Shown: positions 17,846-27,953 of the stretch, in pieces
How positions within the stretch are numbered: the first letter of the stretch is position 1
How the letters are laid out: every line of letters starts with the position of its first letter
Origin: Acinetobacter apis
GTDB lineage: Bacteria > Pseudomonadota > Gammaproteobacteria > Pseudomonadales > Moraxellaceae
Assembly (NCBI RefSeq): GCF_900197575.1
Contig: NZ_FZLN01000001.1
Coordinates: 1,302,001 to 1,366,000, forward strand
Direction: 5' to 3'
DNA: 64,000 nucleotides
Made by a program: the position numbers and the translations under genes
Notes under the pieces: generated by a model
The model's database searches: none
What the model saw: the letters and a program-made list of their open reading frames with translations, nothing else
What the model was told of the DNA's origin: nothing

Positions 17846-18523
17846 ATGAAATTACTGCAGAATTGGACGCGTTTTGAAAAAATTTGGTTGCTCAGTTTTA
17901 CCACCATTCAATTCATTTTATATTTTTGGTGGCAGCAACATCTGATTGACTTAATTTGCGCATTGTCCAATATGCTGTGCGTTGTCTTGGTGGCCAAAGG
18001 GCGCTTGGAAAACTTTTTCTTTGGCATGATAGCAACTTCGCTATATGCCTATATTTCTTATCATAATCAAATTTATGGTGAAGCCATGTTAAGTGGCTTA
18101 TTTTACTTTCCAATGCAATTCATTGGGCTGTATTTTTGGCTTAAACATCGTGAAAAAACCACCAAGCAAAGTGATGTTCAAATTAAGCAACTGTCTATTC
18201 AAGGTTGGGGCATCATGCTGCCTTTAGTATGTATCTGTGCTTTAGGTTACGCAGAATTATTGGCATATTTAAATGCCCAACAAGTTCATCTTGACTCATT
18301 CACTGTTGTCATTTGTATTTTTGCTCAGATTTTAATGACCCTTCGCTATACTGAACAATGGTTATTGTGGATGAGTGCCAACATTTTAGGCATGATTATT
18401 TGGGTGAATGCAGAAAATTATGCCATGGTGATGATGACCTGTGCATCGTTATTCAACTCACTATATGGTTGGTTACATTGGAAAAAACAAACCAAACAAT
18501 CTGCTTCTGTGACATCAAACTGA
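17846..18523 (+). CDS. pnuC: Nicotinamide riboside transporter PnuC
   Basis: A multi-pass inner-membrane protein of about 225 residues with seven or so hydrophobic helices. Family features include LICALSNMLCVVLVAKGRLENFFFG in the first third, QFIGLYFWLKH in the middle and LMTLRYTEQWLLWMSANILG near the end, the last being the conserved PnuC core with Arg, Glu and Trp lining the substrate path. It takes up nicotinamide riboside by facilitated diffusion for NAD synthesis. ATG 17846 is preferred over TTG 17840; neither has a strong ribosome binding site. No NAD riboswitch was recognised in the short upstream gap. Confidence 0.92.
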   Translation: MKLLQNWTRFEKIWLLSFTTIQFILYFWWQQHLIDLICALSNMLCVVLVAKGRLENFFFGMIATSLYAYISYHNQIYGEAMLSGLFYFPMQFIGLYFWLKHREKTTKQSDVQIKQLSIQGWGIMLPLVCICALGYAELLAYLNAQQVHLDSFTVVICIFAQILMTLRYTEQWLLWMSANILGMIIWVNAENYAMVMMTCASLFNSLYGWLHWKKQTKQSASVTSN

Positions 18524-18581
18524 AACATTTGACCTATAATTTAAATTGTTCACTTCAAAATAAATGATTGGAACACATCTC

Positions 18582-19043
18582 ATGAGTTGTATTTTTTGTA
18601 AAATGGTCAATAAAGAAATTCAGCACCACATTGTGGCTGAAAATGAAAATTTTCTTGCGTTTTTATCTTTATTTCCCAATACATTAGGTACAACAGTTGT
18701 GATTCCAAAACAGCATTACAGCAGCTATGCCTTTGACCTTGATGATAATATTTTATCTGAACTAGTTAAATTCACCAAAACTGTGGCTAAAACATTAGAT
18801 TCATTTTTTCCTGATGTTGGACGTACAGCCATGGTTTTTGAAGGTTTTGGTGTTGACCATGTACATGCTAAGCTCTTTCCAATGCATGGCACAGTCGAAG
18901 CACAAGAAACATGGCGCTGTATTTCTTCACCCATTGAACATTATTTTGACCAATACGAAGGCTATATTTCTTCGCATGATTCAAAACAAGCAAGCCATGA
19001 TGATTTAGCACAGCTTGCTGCAAATATTAGAGCGCATGCATAG
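18582..19043 (+). CDS. HIT-family nucleotide hydrolase/transferase
   Basis: A 153-residue histidine-triad protein. The start MSCIFCKMVNKEIQHHIVAE has the Cys-x-x-Cys typical of the family. The triad region reads GVDHVHAKLFPMHG, a variant of His-x-His-x-His in which the third histidine position is Phe-Pro-Met-His shifted, so the classical HVHxH is not exact. HIT proteins cleave nucleotide phosphoramidates or dinucleoside polyphosphates; the exact substrate is unknown. ATG 18582 is preferred to 18564 because GGA lies about 10 bases before it. Its last 17 bases overlap the convergent tcdA gene end, an unusual tail-to-tail overlap. Confidence 0.88.
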   Translation: MSCIFCKMVNKEIQHHIVAENENFLAFLSLFPNTLGTTVVIPKQHYSSYAFDLDDNILSELVKFTKTVAKTLDSFFPDVGRTAMVFEGFGVDHVHAKLFPMHGTVEAQETWRCISSPIEHYFDQYEGYISSHDSKQASHDDLAQLAANIRAHA

Positions 19044-19812
19044 CGCGCTTTTTCAATATATGATCTAATTTCTTAAGCACTTCTGCCACAGCAATCATGG
19101 CAAATGTTGATGTCACCACCACAGCAGAGCCATAACCACCACAGCGAAGGCCTGCTGATTTCACCATTTGATGGTGAGTCAGTGGACTTTCATTTGAATA
19201 CACACAGGTAATACCAAACTTTTCTTTTGGCTTTTTACAAATGCCTTTTGCCCGAAGTTGGCTACGCAGCTTTGCAAGCATTGGGTCTTGCTCAGTTTTA
19301 GATAAATCCGCCACTTGGATATTTAACGGATCACGCTTACCGCCTGCCCCACCTGAGACCACCAACGGTAACTTATGAAAACGGCAATGTAACATGAGTG
19401 CAAGTTTGGCTTTTACATCATCAATGCAATCTAAAATAACATCAGGCTGATATGCCATAAGCTCAGGTAACGTATCACTTGATAAATAATCATCTACTAA
19501 ATTAAGTTTAATTCGAGGATTTATTTCACGACAGCGTGCAGCCATCACTTCAATTTTTTCTAAGCCTAAAGTGGATGTCAACGCAGGTAACTGACGATTA
19601 ATATTAGATGCTGACAACACATCCATATCAACCAACGTTAATTCAGCAATTCCTGTACGGGCAAGTGCTTCTACCGCCCAACTGCCTACACCGCCAATCC
19701 CAATCACCATGACATGACTTGTTTCATAATGAGCAAAGGCCGTTTCTGTATACACTTTTGCCACGCCTTGAAAACGGCGCTCATATTCATCAGGGTTGGG
19801 GAAATCAGTCAT
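19027..19812 (-). CDS. tcdA: tRNA threonylcarbamoyladenosine dehydratase TcdA
   Basis: An E1-like (ThiF/MoeB fold) enzyme of 261 residues that uses ATP to cyclise t6A37 in tRNA. It begins DEYERRFQGVAKVYTETAF, has the nucleotide-binding loop VMVIGIGGVGSWAVEALART, then LVDMDVLSASNINRQLPA and CIDDVKAKLALM, and ends with GLRCGGYGSAVVVTSTFAMIAVAE. These are the TcdA/YgdL signatures. It lies in a minus-strand run with tatD upstream (63-base gap). The 3' end overlaps the HIT gene by 17 bases. Confidence 0.94.
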   Translation of the reverse strand: MTDFPNPDEYERRFQGVAKVYTETAFAHYETSHVMVIGIGGVGSWAVEALARTGIAELTLVDMDVLSASNINRQLPALTSTLGLEKIEVMAARCREINPRIKLNLVDDYLSSDTLPELMAYQPDVILDCIDDVKAKLALMLHCRFHKLPLVVSGGAGGKRDPLNIQVADLSKTEQDPMLAKLRSQLRAKGICKKPKEKFGITCVYSNESPLTHHQMVKSAGLRCGGYGSAVVVTSTFAMIAVAEVLKKLDHILKKRAMHAL

Positions 19813-19875
19813 GCTTTTGCCTCATAATCATCTGAAGCTATTTTAACGTGTTTTATTGGCTTCGTCTTGTGGCTT

Positions 19876-20694
19876 TCATGAATGCAGTTTTAAAGCAGTT
19901 TGTGTGTTATGCCATAACTGTGCTGCAACTGATGTGGGTTCTTGCTGAAAAATATCTACCAATGTTTGATAAACATATACTAAGTTGGCTGGTGTATTCC
20001 GTGTCCGCACTGTAGATGACTGCTGACAACATAGCGGTGTCATATCAGGGCAATCTGTTTCAATGACCAAAGATTCTAATCCTACAGTATGCACAGCACG
20101 ATGTAATTTTTTAGCATTTGGATTGGTAATTTGCCCCGTCACACCCACTTTAAATCCTAAGTTTACAAATGCTTTGGCTTCTTCAACACCGCCACTAAAT
20201 GCATGTGCAATACCACCTTGTTTAAAGCGATGTTGTTTTAAAATCTTTAATACATCGGCATGTGCTTTACGAATATGTAAAAGAACAGGTTTATCATACT
20301 GCACCGCTAAATCAAGCTGAGCATGAAAAAACTGCTGTTGCTTGGCATACATTTTAGGGTCTTTATGTTGCGCTAAAAATGTGTCTAAACCAATTTCACC
20401 AATAGCAACACAATCATTTAATTGTAAGCGTTGCTCAAGCAGGTCTAAGTCGGTCATTTGATGGTGTTCAATATAAAAAGGGTGTAAACCTGGGGCAAAA
20501 TAGCTACGAGGATAACGTCTCCGATCTTGATTTAACCATTCATGTACAGCATATAAATCATCAAAACGTGATGCTAAAAACCCAATCAACACCAACGCAT
20601 CCACTCCTGCATTTTTCGCAGCAACAGCCAAAGCTTCACGGTCTGCATCAAATTCAGAAACATCAAAATGCGTATGGGTATCAAAAAGTTGCAT
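19876..20694 (-). CDS. TatD-family metal-dependent hydrolase
   Basis: A 272-residue amidohydrolase-fold protein. The N-terminal metal site is FDTHTHFD, followed by GLHPFY, the metal ligand GEIGLD, PVLLHIRKAH, and the C-terminal VIETDCPDMTP. TatD proteins are Mg-dependent DNA exonucleases or 3' end processors; this one resembles the YjjV subgroup more than TatD itself, so no symbol is given. A probable minus-strand operon runs from the RsiV-like lipoproteins through this gene to tcdA. Confidence 0.9.
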   Translation of the reverse strand: MQLFDTHTHFDVSEFDADREALAVAAKNAGVDALVLIGFLASRFDDLYAVHEWLNQDRRRYPRSYFAPGLHPFYIEHHQMTDLDLLEQRLQLNDCVAIGEIGLDTFLAQHKDPKMYAKQQQFFHAQLDLAVQYDKPVLLHIRKAHADVLKILKQHRFKQGGIAHAFSGGVEEAKAFVNLGFKVGVTGQITNPNAKKLHRAVHTVGLESLVIETDCPDMTPLCCQQSSTVRTRNTPANLVYVYQTLVDIFQQEPTSVAAQLWHNTQTALKLHS

Positions 20695-20713
20695 AATGGT
20701 TCCTTGTGATGAT

Positions 20714-21589
20714 TTAAGGTAAATATTGTGGCTGAATTACACCTTTTAACTTGTTATAAGGAATGGTTAATGTAGGCATACCTGCGGCATAAGGACCAAT
20801 TTCATATTCGCCATATTGTAAAACCAATCCAGCTTTTGAAAAATAAAAATTGTGTGCTGTACTAAATTCCCAAGATTGTTCATATTGGTCAACATTCTCT
20901 GCCAATCCTTCAGCTTTGACCCAAGCACTAAACTGCTCATGTGCAAGTTGATCAAAGATTTTACGCTGACCTTTTTCAATCACATGATCAAGCTCAATTT
21001 GACGTTTTTGATTTAAATCAAAAACAAAATATTGTTGTGTACTCGCACCATGTGCGCCACCTAAATAGGAATAAGAAACCAGCTTAATGGTTACAAGCCC
21101 TTTTTTACTCTGTATGACTTGCGGTTCAATTTGAAAGGTAATTTCTGTGTTGGCACTGAATTTTTTAAGCTCATCTACAGCATGGCTAAATTCATTGGCG
21201 TATTGCTGAATTTGTGCATTAAAGGTGGCATCTTGCGCCACAACATCTGAAGCAGCGGGCATTTCACCTTGTGCAATTAAAGTTAAAGCAATATTTTGCC
21301 GTAATATTGCAAGAGTTGCTTTTTGGATCGCAAGATCAATAAATTTCTGATTACTTTGTAATTGTTTTACCAAAAATTCAGGGCAGCCACGTCCTGAACA
21401 CGCTGGCAATTGGATTTGCATACTTTGAATGCTGGCATTGAAAGCAGGTGCTGCAGGTTGAGCTGATGTGTCATTGGCGGTCTTTTTTTGTTCTACATTT
21501 GCTGATGATTCTTTTTTTTCACAGCCTGTGATTAAAGCACTACTGAGCACAATACCAACCAACAACCCGTGCTTTTTTAAAAATGTCAT
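20714..21589 (-). CDS. Lipoprotein with DUF3298/RsiV-like domain
   Basis: A 291-residue lipoprotein. The signal LLVGIVLSSALITGC gives a lipobox (Ile-Thr-Gly-Cys), then a low-complexity linker rich in Lys, Ala and Pro. The C-terminal half matches the DUF3298/RsiV pattern: LVTIKLVSYSYLGGAHGAST, then YFVFDLNQKRQIELDHVIEKG and AGLVLQYGEYEIGPYAAGMP with the closing PTLTIPYNKLKGVI. RsiV in Bacillus is an anti-sigma factor that binds lysozyme; most proteobacterial members are uncharacterised envelope lipoproteins. Two cysteines (PACSGRGC) may form a disulfide. The upstream neighbour is a paralogue. Confidence 0.85.
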   Translation of the reverse strand: MTFLKKHGLLVGIVLSSALITGCEKKESSANVEQKKTANDTSAQPAAPAFNASIQSMQIQLPACSGRGCPEFLVKQLQSNQKFIDLAIQKATLAILRQNIALTLIAQGEMPAASDVVAQDATFNAQIQQYANEFSHAVDELKKFSANTEITFQIEPQVIQSKKGLVTIKLVSYSYLGGAHGASTQQYFVFDLNQKRQIELDHVIEKGQRKIFDQLAHEQFSAWVKAEGLAENVDQYEQSWEFSTAHNFYFSKAGLVLQYGEYEIGPYAAGMPTLTIPYNKLKGVIQPQYLP

Positions 21590-21671
21590 TTATCGATTCG
21601 CTCTCAAGATTAACGATATGATCTCAATCCAATTTATTAAAATATGTCAACGTTACATTGTCTTTATCATT

Positions 21672-22457
21672 TCATAAAAATAGGGTTTGATATACCTCAT
21701 TTTTTAATATTTGCTTGGTTTGTTGCTGTGTTAAATAAATATCAAGTTGATCTGCTCCAGCAACCACTTCACTGCTTCTAAAATGTAGTCCAACCCCAGT
21801 TTGGTCAAAAAACCAATCGGCTTGTGTCCACACAAGTTGTTTCGGTGCCGACACTTGAATCAGTTTAGGTTGTTCTTTTAACCATGCTTGATAATACTGC
21901 TGAATCATGACATTACTATTTTTTTGTTCTTTTACTTGAATGAGATCAGGCAAATGCACACGTTTTTTTTGACTTAAGTCTGCCACCATAAAATAACGAC
22001 GGTCACTGACTTGAATCATTCCTTGCTGTGTGTCTAAACCCAACATGAGCAAAACATATTGTTTTTTCTGTTGCACCAAATGACTATGTAAGCTGAGCTG
22101 ATATGACAAATTGCCAGCAAACTCTTTTTGCCAGCGTGTAGATGCTTGTACATAGGCATCAATGGTGGGCTGTAGCGATAAAGCAACCTTATTGGCTTGG
22201 ATTTGTGATTGAATGACCACGCTTTGCTGCTCATTCAACCATGTATTGAACCATGGATTGGAGGTTTGCAAGGTTTGAATTGCAATCACAGGGCATGCTT
22301 TTGCATAACATTGCTGTACTTTAAACGCTGCAGGTTGTTCCTTGCTTGTTAATTGAGCCACCTTTTCAGCAGCTTGAGCATCGGTTTGATGTGGCTGACC
22401 ACAAGCACTAACCATACACGCTGTCAATAATCCTAAGCCAATTAAACGAAATCGCAT
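21672..22457 (-). CDS. RsiV-like lipoprotein, paralogue of the next gene
   Basis: A lipoprotein of about 261 residues starting MRFRLIGLGLLTACMVSAC, with lipobox Val-Ser-Ala-Cys. ATG 22457 is chosen over GTG 22464-22466 because AGGTGG upstream is then well placed. The body parallels the adjacent DUF3298 lipoprotein: an early CYAKACPV pair (like CSGRGCPE), RYFMVADLSQKKRVHLPDLI in the position of FDLNQKRQIELDHVI, and GVGLHFRSSEVVAGADQLDI near the end. It is more divergent and less complete in the GGAH motif. The 82-base gap to its neighbour suggests co-transcription. Function unknown. Confidence 0.78.
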   Translation of the reverse strand: MRFRLIGLGLLTACMVSACGQPHQTDAQAAEKVAQLTSKEQPAAFKVQQCYAKACPVIAIQTLQTSNPWFNTWLNEQQSVVIQSQIQANKVALSLQPTIDAYVQASTRWQKEFAGNLSYQLSLHSHLVQQKKQYVLLMLGLDTQQGMIQVSDRRYFMVADLSQKKRVHLPDLIQVKEQKNSNVMIQQYYQAWLKEQPKLIQVSAPKQLVWTQADWFFDQTGVGLHFRSSEVVAGADQLDIYLTQQQTKQILKNEVYQTLFL

Positions 22458-22496
22458 ACCCACCACCTTTTTTATTATATGTACTCAAGATAAGAA

Positions 22497-22520
22497 AACA
22501 GCATCTAAAAAGACGCTGTT
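22497..22520 (-). terminator. Terminator after prfC
   Basis: Read on the minus strand, AACAGCGTCT, a TTTT loop and AGATGCTGTT form a 10-bp stem with one G-T wobble, followed by TTCTTATC. It lies 11 bases after the prfC stop codon. Confidence 0.7.
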
Positions 22521-22530
22521 GACTGTATGA

Positions 22531-24123
22531 TTAGTGCTCTCGTGTGCTTCTAAACTGCACATCCGGCCAGCGCTCTTGCATGATTTGCAAATTGACTCGG
22601 CTTGGTGCTAAATAGGTTAAATGTCCACCGCCATCAACTGAAAGTTGATCATGCGCTTTCTTTTTAAAGTCATTTAGCATTTTTTCATCATCACAATGAA
22701 TCCAGCGAACCGTATTTACATTCACCTGCTCATAGACGCAGTCCACTTTATATTCTTCTTTTAAACGGTAAGCGACCACATCAAATTGTAAAACACCCAC
22801 TGCACCGACAATTAAATCGTTATTAATTTGTGGCATAAAGACTTGAGTTGCACCCTCTTCTGAGAGTTCTTTCAAACCTTTTTGTAATTGCTTTGACTTT
22901 AAAGGATCTTTCAAACGGACACGGCGGAACATTTCAGGAGCAAAATGTGGGATACCGGTAAAATGTAAATTTTCACCATCTGTAAATGTATCGCCAATTT
23001 GAATCGTGCCGTGATTATGTAAACCAATAATGTCCCCTGGCCATGCTTCTTCTAAATGCTCACGCTCACCTGCTAAAAAGGTTAAGGCATCAGAGATTCG
23101 AATATCTTTACCAATTCGAACGTGATTCATTTTCAAGCCTCTTTCATATTTACCTGAGCAAATACGCATAAAGGCAATACGGTCACGGTGTTTTGGATCC
23201 ATATTGGCTTGAATTTTAAATACAAAACCTGAAAAACCTGCTTCTGTTGCTAAAACTTCACGCTCTTGAGTTGGATGTGCTTTAGGTTCTGGTGCCCAAT
23301 GAATAAATGCATCTAACACATGATCTACAGCAAAATTACCCAATGCAGTACCAAATAAAACAGGCGTTTGCTTGCCTTGTAAGAACAGATCATGGTCAAG
23401 CTCATCCGCTGCCATTTGAACTAATTCAAGCGATTCTTCAAATGACTTAAATGCCATATCACCAATTTTTTCACGAAGATCTGGATAATCATAGCCATCA
23501 CGCACTTCAATATCTGTAATGGTTGAACCAAATCCTGCTTTATAAATATACGTTTTATTGGTGGCAATATGATATACACCTGCAAAATCACGTCCCATAC
23601 CAATTGGCCATGTGATTGGAACACAACGAATTTTTAAAACGTTTTCAATTTCATCAAGTAGCTCTAAAGGCTCACGAATCTCACGGTCCATTTTGTTGAC
23701 AAATGAAACAATAGGCGTATCACGCATACGACATACGTCCATCAATTTAATGGTACGTTCTTCGACCCCTTTTGCACCATCAATCACCATCAGTGCCGAG
23801 TCAACAGCAGTTAAAGTGCGATATGTATCTTCAGAGAAGTCTTCATGTCCTGGTGTGTCTAATAAATTGATTGTGTGCTGTTTATATGGAAATTGCATCA
23901 CTGATGTGGTGATTGAAATCCCACGTTCTTTTTCCATTTCCATCCAATCCGATGTGGCTGAACGGTCCGATTTACGGCTCTTTACCATACCTGCGACTTG
24001 AATAGCTTTACCCCACAGTAAAAGCTTTTCTGTCATGGTGGTTTTACCCGCATCGGGGTGAGAAATGATGGCAAATGTACGACGCTGCGCCACTTGTGCT
24101 GTTAATTCTTGCTGAAAACTCAT
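22531..24123 (-). CDS. prfC: Peptide chain release factor 3
   Basis: A translational GTPase of 530 residues that recycles RF1/RF2 from the ribosome. G-domain motifs are in order: SHPDAGKTT (G1), a switch region with [13 protein letters not shown] (G2), [18 protein letters not shown] (G3) and [10 protein letters not shown] (G4). Later RF3-type domains include [20 protein letters not shown] and [19 protein letters not shown] 24123 ([10 protein letters not shown]) is the usual start; a TTG two codons upstream is unlikely. It appears to be a single-gene unit with a 3' hairpin. Confidence 0.96.
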   Translation of the reverse strand: MSFQQELTAQVAQRRTFAIISHPDAGKTTMTEKLLLWGKAIQVAGMVKSRKSDRSATSDWMEMEKERGISITTSVMQFPYKQHTINLLDTPGHEDFSEDTYRTLTAVDSALMVIDGAKGVEERTIKLMDVCRMRDTPIVSFVNKMDREIREPLELLDEIENVLKIRCVPITWPIGMGRDFAGVYHIATNKTYIYKAGFGSTITDIEVRDGYDYPDLREKIGDMAFKSFEESLELVQMAADELDHDLFLQGKQTPVLFGTALGNFAVDHVLDAFIHWAPEPKAHPTQEREVLATEAGFSGFVFKIQANMDPKHRDRIAFMRICSGKYERGLKMNHVRIGKDIRISDALTFLAGEREHLEEAWPGDIIGLHNHGTIQIGDTFTDGENLHFTGIPHFAPEMFRRVRLKDPLKSKQLQKGLKELSEEGATQVFMPQINNDLIVGAVGVLQFDVVAYRLKEEYKVDCVYEQVNVNTVRWIHCDDEKMLNDFKKKAHDQLSVDGGGHLTYLAPSRVNLQIMQERWPDVQFRSTREH

Positions 24124-24358
24124 GAACAAATACCTACTGCGACAATGCAGTACTCAGAATAAATATAAGATGAAATTGCGCCTATTCTATCAGATAGGAA
24201 CAATTTTTGAATGTTGACGAATCAACGCTATTTAGACGAAAACTACATTGGCCTGTCACACTTGATATTAAATAATATTTACTTATTATACATGGCTCAC
24301 ACTATGGGTCAGTAAATTTGTGTCATTTGATGGCAATAATTTCTTTTTCATAGCCATG

Positions 24359-24388
24359 AACAAGGGCTGAATCAATTCAGCCCTTGTT
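24359..24388 (-). terminator. Terminator after prc
   Basis: A perfect 13-bp inverted repeat (24359-24371 with 24376-24388) around a TCAA loop, 13 bases past the prc stop. The T tract on the minus strand is short, but the stem is strong. Confidence 0.7.
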
Positions 24389-24400
24389 TAATCTGAAACA

Positions 24401-26587
24401 TTACTTTGGTTGTTGTAAGCCTGCATAATCAATTAAAACATTTGCAGCTTCATCCACAAACGCTTTATCTTCTGGTAAAGGTGGACGTTTGCTGGCTTTC
24501 ATTTTTGCACGTGCTTCAATCATGGCATCTAATGATGTCTGATAGGTTTCCCAATTTGGATAAGGCTTTAAATTGGTTAGCTCACGGCGACGATTATCTG
24601 CTGTAAGGGTTTGTTGCTCCATCTGATCAATTTCAGCACGGCGCTCAGAAAGACTCAGTACAATCTTTTTACGGTCATCTTCTTTTTTAGCAAGCTTAGT
24701 TCGTGCATCTAAATAACTAAACTGCGGGTCTTGTGTTACCCGTGAAGCAGACAACTTCTCAAGCTGTGGTAAATATTTTGCAACATCGCCTTCACGCTTG
24801 AATGGCGCAGTTGGAATAGTATCCCATTGCAATGCATTTTTTGCTTTACGCTCACCAAATTGCTCGTTGTAAATATCAACCAATTTAATGTCTGGAATTA
24901 CGCCTTTATTTTGCGTACTTCCACCTGTAATACGATAGAACTTACGCTGTGTTAACGTCGCTTGTCCATACGCTAAGCTATCAAGCTGAATTTGTGCTGT
25001 TCCTTTTCCAAGCGTTGTACTGCCAATCACTACGCCACGGCCATAATCTTGAATTGCTGCAGAATAAATCTCACTTGCAGATGCCGATGCCAAGTTAATA
25101 AGTACGGCAAGTGGTCCTGAGTAAAGCTGTTCGCCATCATCATTGTCTTTAAACACACTCACTGTGCCATTGCCATCACGAATTTGAACAACAGGCCCTG
25201 ATTTAATGACTTGCGAAATCATACGAGCCACTTCTTCTAATGACCCACCTGGATTATTTCTTAAATCTACAATAATCCCTTCAACATTTTGCTTTTGTAG
25301 CGACTGTAATGCAGCTGCTGTATCTTGAGCGACTGAACGGTAATCTGCGCCATCACGACGTGCGCGATAATTTAAGTAAAATGATGGAATTTCAATGACA
25401 CCAAACTTATGGGTTTTGCCATCACGTACAACCTCTGTGGTGCGTGAACGCACCCCTTCATCTTCTTCTTTAATCACATCACGGACTAATGTCACATTAC
25501 GTGCTTGGCTCATAGAAACGCCTGCACCCAATAAACGAATTGTCACTTTAGTACCGCGTTTACCACGGATTAACCCTACAATTTCTTGGCTGGTCCAACC
25601 CACCACATCTTCCATTTTTTTGCCGTCTTGGGCCACACCAATAATGCGGTCACCTGGGTGTATTTGACCTGATTTGCTGGCTGGTCCACCTTCAACAATG
25701 GTTTCAACACGTGTGTAATCTTCATTACGGCGTTCAGGACGAATGGATACCCCAATCCCTTCAAGCTCAAGCGTGGTTTGACGGTTTAATTCAATGGCAT
25801 CAATAGGCGGGAAATAATTACTATGTGGATCATATGTCAAAGTCATTGCATTTAAAATGCGCTCTAACACATCATCACTCTTTAAACGGCTAATTCGTTC
25901 TAGCTTACGCTTATAACGTTTGGTCAAGGTTTGGACTGGTGTTAAGTCTTCGGCAGCTGTTAAATCTTGTCCATTGGCAAGTGAAGGGTCTGCTTTTAAA
26001 GCAGCTTGTTTTGCCATATCTTCTTGCTTGGTAATAGTCAGGCTAATAAGCTGTGATACCAGCATTTTATCCCAATAATCTTGACGTTCTGCTGTCGTTG
26101 CAAAATAAGGCGCTTTTTCACGATCAATATCAAGATAAACATCTTTTTGCTCAAGATTTTGTGGTTTTTTCACTTCTTTGAGCATGCTTTCATAGAAGCT
26201 GGTCAGATGTTTTCGATATTGTGCATGAATATCATAAGCTGCCGTTAAGTCACCTGCTTTTAAAGCCGCACCCAAGGTTGCACCATATTTTTGTTTATAT
26301 GCTTCAACTTCTGAGGCTAAAAATAACGTATGATCTGGATCTAAACTGTCTAAATACATATCTAAAATACGCTGCGATGTATTGGCATCTAAACGCATAT
26401 TTAAGTAATGTTGACGGTCTACTAAATTGGCCAATTGCCGAGTGACCAGCTTTTGCTCTTGTGTAGGTTGAATCGATTTCTGTACCGACGCTATATTGTT
26501 TGCAGCAATGGCTTCAGACATTGTATGGTTAAAAAATAAACCACCAGTTGCCAATGCAACAGCACACGCGATTATTTGAAGTTTCAT
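24401..26587 (-). CDS. prc: Tail-specific carboxy-terminal processing protease Prc (Tsp)
   Basis: A periplasmic S41 protease of 728 residues. The signal peptide is MKLQIIACAVALATGGLFF. An N-terminal Tsp domain is followed by a PDZ domain (LEGIGVSIRPERRNEDYTRV through VVGWTSQEIVGLIRGKRGTK), then the protease core GIIVDLRNNPGGSLEEVARM. By alignment with E. coli Ser430/Asp441/Lys455 the catalytic residues are Ser503 (NLASASASE), Asp514 and Lys528 (TLGKGTAQ). A C-terminal Tsp-specific region follows, rich in charged residues. It degrades or trims periplasmic proteins with nonpolar C-termini, including SsrA-tagged ones and peptidoglycan hydrolases in other bacteria. Confidence 0.95.
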   Translation of the reverse strand: MKLQIIACAVALATGGLFFNHTMSEAIAANNIASVQKSIQPTQEQKLVTRQLANLVDRQHYLNMRLDANTSQRILDMYLDSLDPDHTLFLASEVEAYKQKYGATLGAALKAGDLTAAYDIHAQYRKHLTSFYESMLKEVKKPQNLEQKDVYLDIDREKAPYFATTAERQDYWDKMLVSQLISLTITKQEDMAKQAALKADPSLANGQDLTAAEDLTPVQTLTKRYKRKLERISRLKSDDVLERILNAMTLTYDPHSNYFPPIDAIELNRQTTLELEGIGVSIRPERRNEDYTRVETIVEGGPASKSGQIHPGDRIIGVAQDGKKMEDVVGWTSQEIVGLIRGKRGTKVTIRLLGAGVSMSQARNVTLVRDVIKEEDEGVRSRTTEVVRDGKTHKFGVIEIPSFYLNYRARRDGADYRSVAQDTAAALQSLQKQNVEGIIVDLRNNPGGSLEEVARMISQVIKSGPVVQIRDGNGTVSVFKDNDDGEQLYSGPLAVLINLASASASEIYSAAIQDYGRGVVIGSTTLGKGTAQIQLDSLAYGQATLTQRKFYRITGGSTQNKGVIPDIKLVDIYNEQFGERKAKNALQWDTIPTAPFKREGDVAKYLPQLEKLSASRVTQDPQFSYLDARTKLAKKEDDRKKIVLSLSERRAEIDQMEQQTLTADNRRRELTNLKPYPNWETYQTSLDAMIEARAKMKASKRPPLPEDKAFVDEAANVLIDYAGLQQPK

Positions 26588-26785
26588 AAACGAATTATAT
26601 TTCCTTTGAGTTTAACCAAATAACACGCTTTTAAGTGTTCTGGATACCAGCGTATTCAATATGTTAAACAAACTATACCTTCTATGTTGTCTAGTTTTAT
26701 CATATTCTGTGCAAACAAAATGTAGCAAATCATTGCAAAATATGCGCAATGTTTAAATCTGAAGTCCACAGGGAAAAATACGCTT

Positions 26786-27808
26786 ATGATTGGCGCACTC
26801 ATGCTCGATATCGAAGGCACCTCTTTATCTGACCAAGATATTGAGCTTTTAACCAATCCTCAGGTCGGTGGTATCATCTTATTTTCCCGCAATATTGTCT
26901 CGCCACAACAGGTCAGACAATTGACCGACCATATGCGACAAGTTCGTCCTGAGCTATTAATTGCCGTTGACCAAGAAGGTGGACGCGTTCAGCGTTTAAA
27001 GCAAGGTTTTACGCGACTTCCTGCAATGGGTAAGCTTGGCGAACTGTATCAATCATCGCCTGACCAAGCATTAACTTTAGCTCAGCATAGCGGTTGGTTA
27101 ATGGCAACTGAAGTCTTAGCTGTGGGCATTGATTTTAGCTTTGCCCCTGTGCTTGATGTCAATAATATCAGTGATGTGATTGGCGATCGCAGTTTTTCCA
27201 AACACCTAGAAGACATTCCTAGGTTAGCTTCAGCATTTATGCAAGGCATGCATGATGCAGGAATGGCAACCACAGGTAAACATTTCCCAGGCCATGGTTC
27301 AGTAAAAGCAGACTCGCATGTGGCAGAAGCCGTGGACCACCGCAGTTATGATGAAATTTATGAAAATGATATGCAGGTATTTATTGAGTTAATGCCACAT
27401 CTTGATGCGCTCATGCCTGCACATGTGATTTACCCACAAGTAGACCGACATCCCGCAGGTTTCTCTAACTATTGGATTGAAGAAATTTTACGTGGTCATT
27501 TAAAGTTTGATGGTGTGTTATTTTCAGATGATTTAACCATGCAAGCTGCATGTGTGGTCGGTGGTGCAGATATGCGAATCCAAGCTGCACTAAAAGCAGG
27601 TTGTGATATGGGGCTGGTCTGTAACCAACGTGATGCTGCTATTTTAGCGTTAAATGCGATTCAAGCATTGCCGCTACCGAATCAAGAACGCTTAGAACGT
27701 ATGCGTGGCAACATTCCCGCCATTCAAATTGGTGAAGCTTTCGATTTGGGTGAAACATGGCAAACTGTCCAAAGCACAGTCACTGCATTTGTGAATCAAT
27801 CATCATAA
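26786..27808 (+). CDS. nagZ: Beta-N-acetylglucosaminidase NagZ
   Basis: A cytosolic family 3 glycoside hydrolase of 340 residues that removes GlcNAc from anhydromuropeptides in peptidoglycan recycling. Motifs are IAVDQEGGRVQRLKQGFTRL, GDRSFSKH, KHFPGHGSVKADSH (with His166 and His170 in the loop that includes the acid/base histidine), and the nucleophile region LFSDDLTMQAA. Divergent from prc. NagZ products induce AmpC in some bacteria; an ampC gene lies about 10 kb downstream, but no AmpR-type regulator is next to it, so a link here is unproven. Confidence 0.95.
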   Translation: MIGALMLDIEGTSLSDQDIELLTNPQVGGIILFSRNIVSPQQVRQLTDHMRQVRPELLIAVDQEGGRVQRLKQGFTRLPAMGKLGELYQSSPDQALTLAQHSGWLMATEVLAVGIDFSFAPVLDVNNISDVIGDRSFSKHLEDIPRLASAFMQGMHDAGMATTGKHFPGHGSVKADSHVAEAVDHRSYDEIYENDMQVFIELMPHLDALMPAHVIYPQVDRHPAGFSNYWIEEILRGHLKFDGVLFSDDLTMQAACVVGGADMRIQAALKAGCDMGLVCNQRDAAILALNAIQALPLPNQERLERMRGNIPAIQIGEAFDLGETWQTVQSTVTAFVNQSS

Positions 27809-27953
27809 ATAAAGTCTTATTGCCTTAAAAGCACCTGATGTAATGAAACTAACCTAGCTCATCACAGCCACAAAGCAAATAATGATGATTTTATTTCCCT
27901 GATGACGCTGTTAAGATAAACCCAATTAATACTTTTTATTACGCTGATAGGTT

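Noticed and set aside
22034..22234. Short frame inside the RsiV-like lipoprotein gene
   Set aside because: Same strand, different frame, no start signals; a shadow of the real gene.
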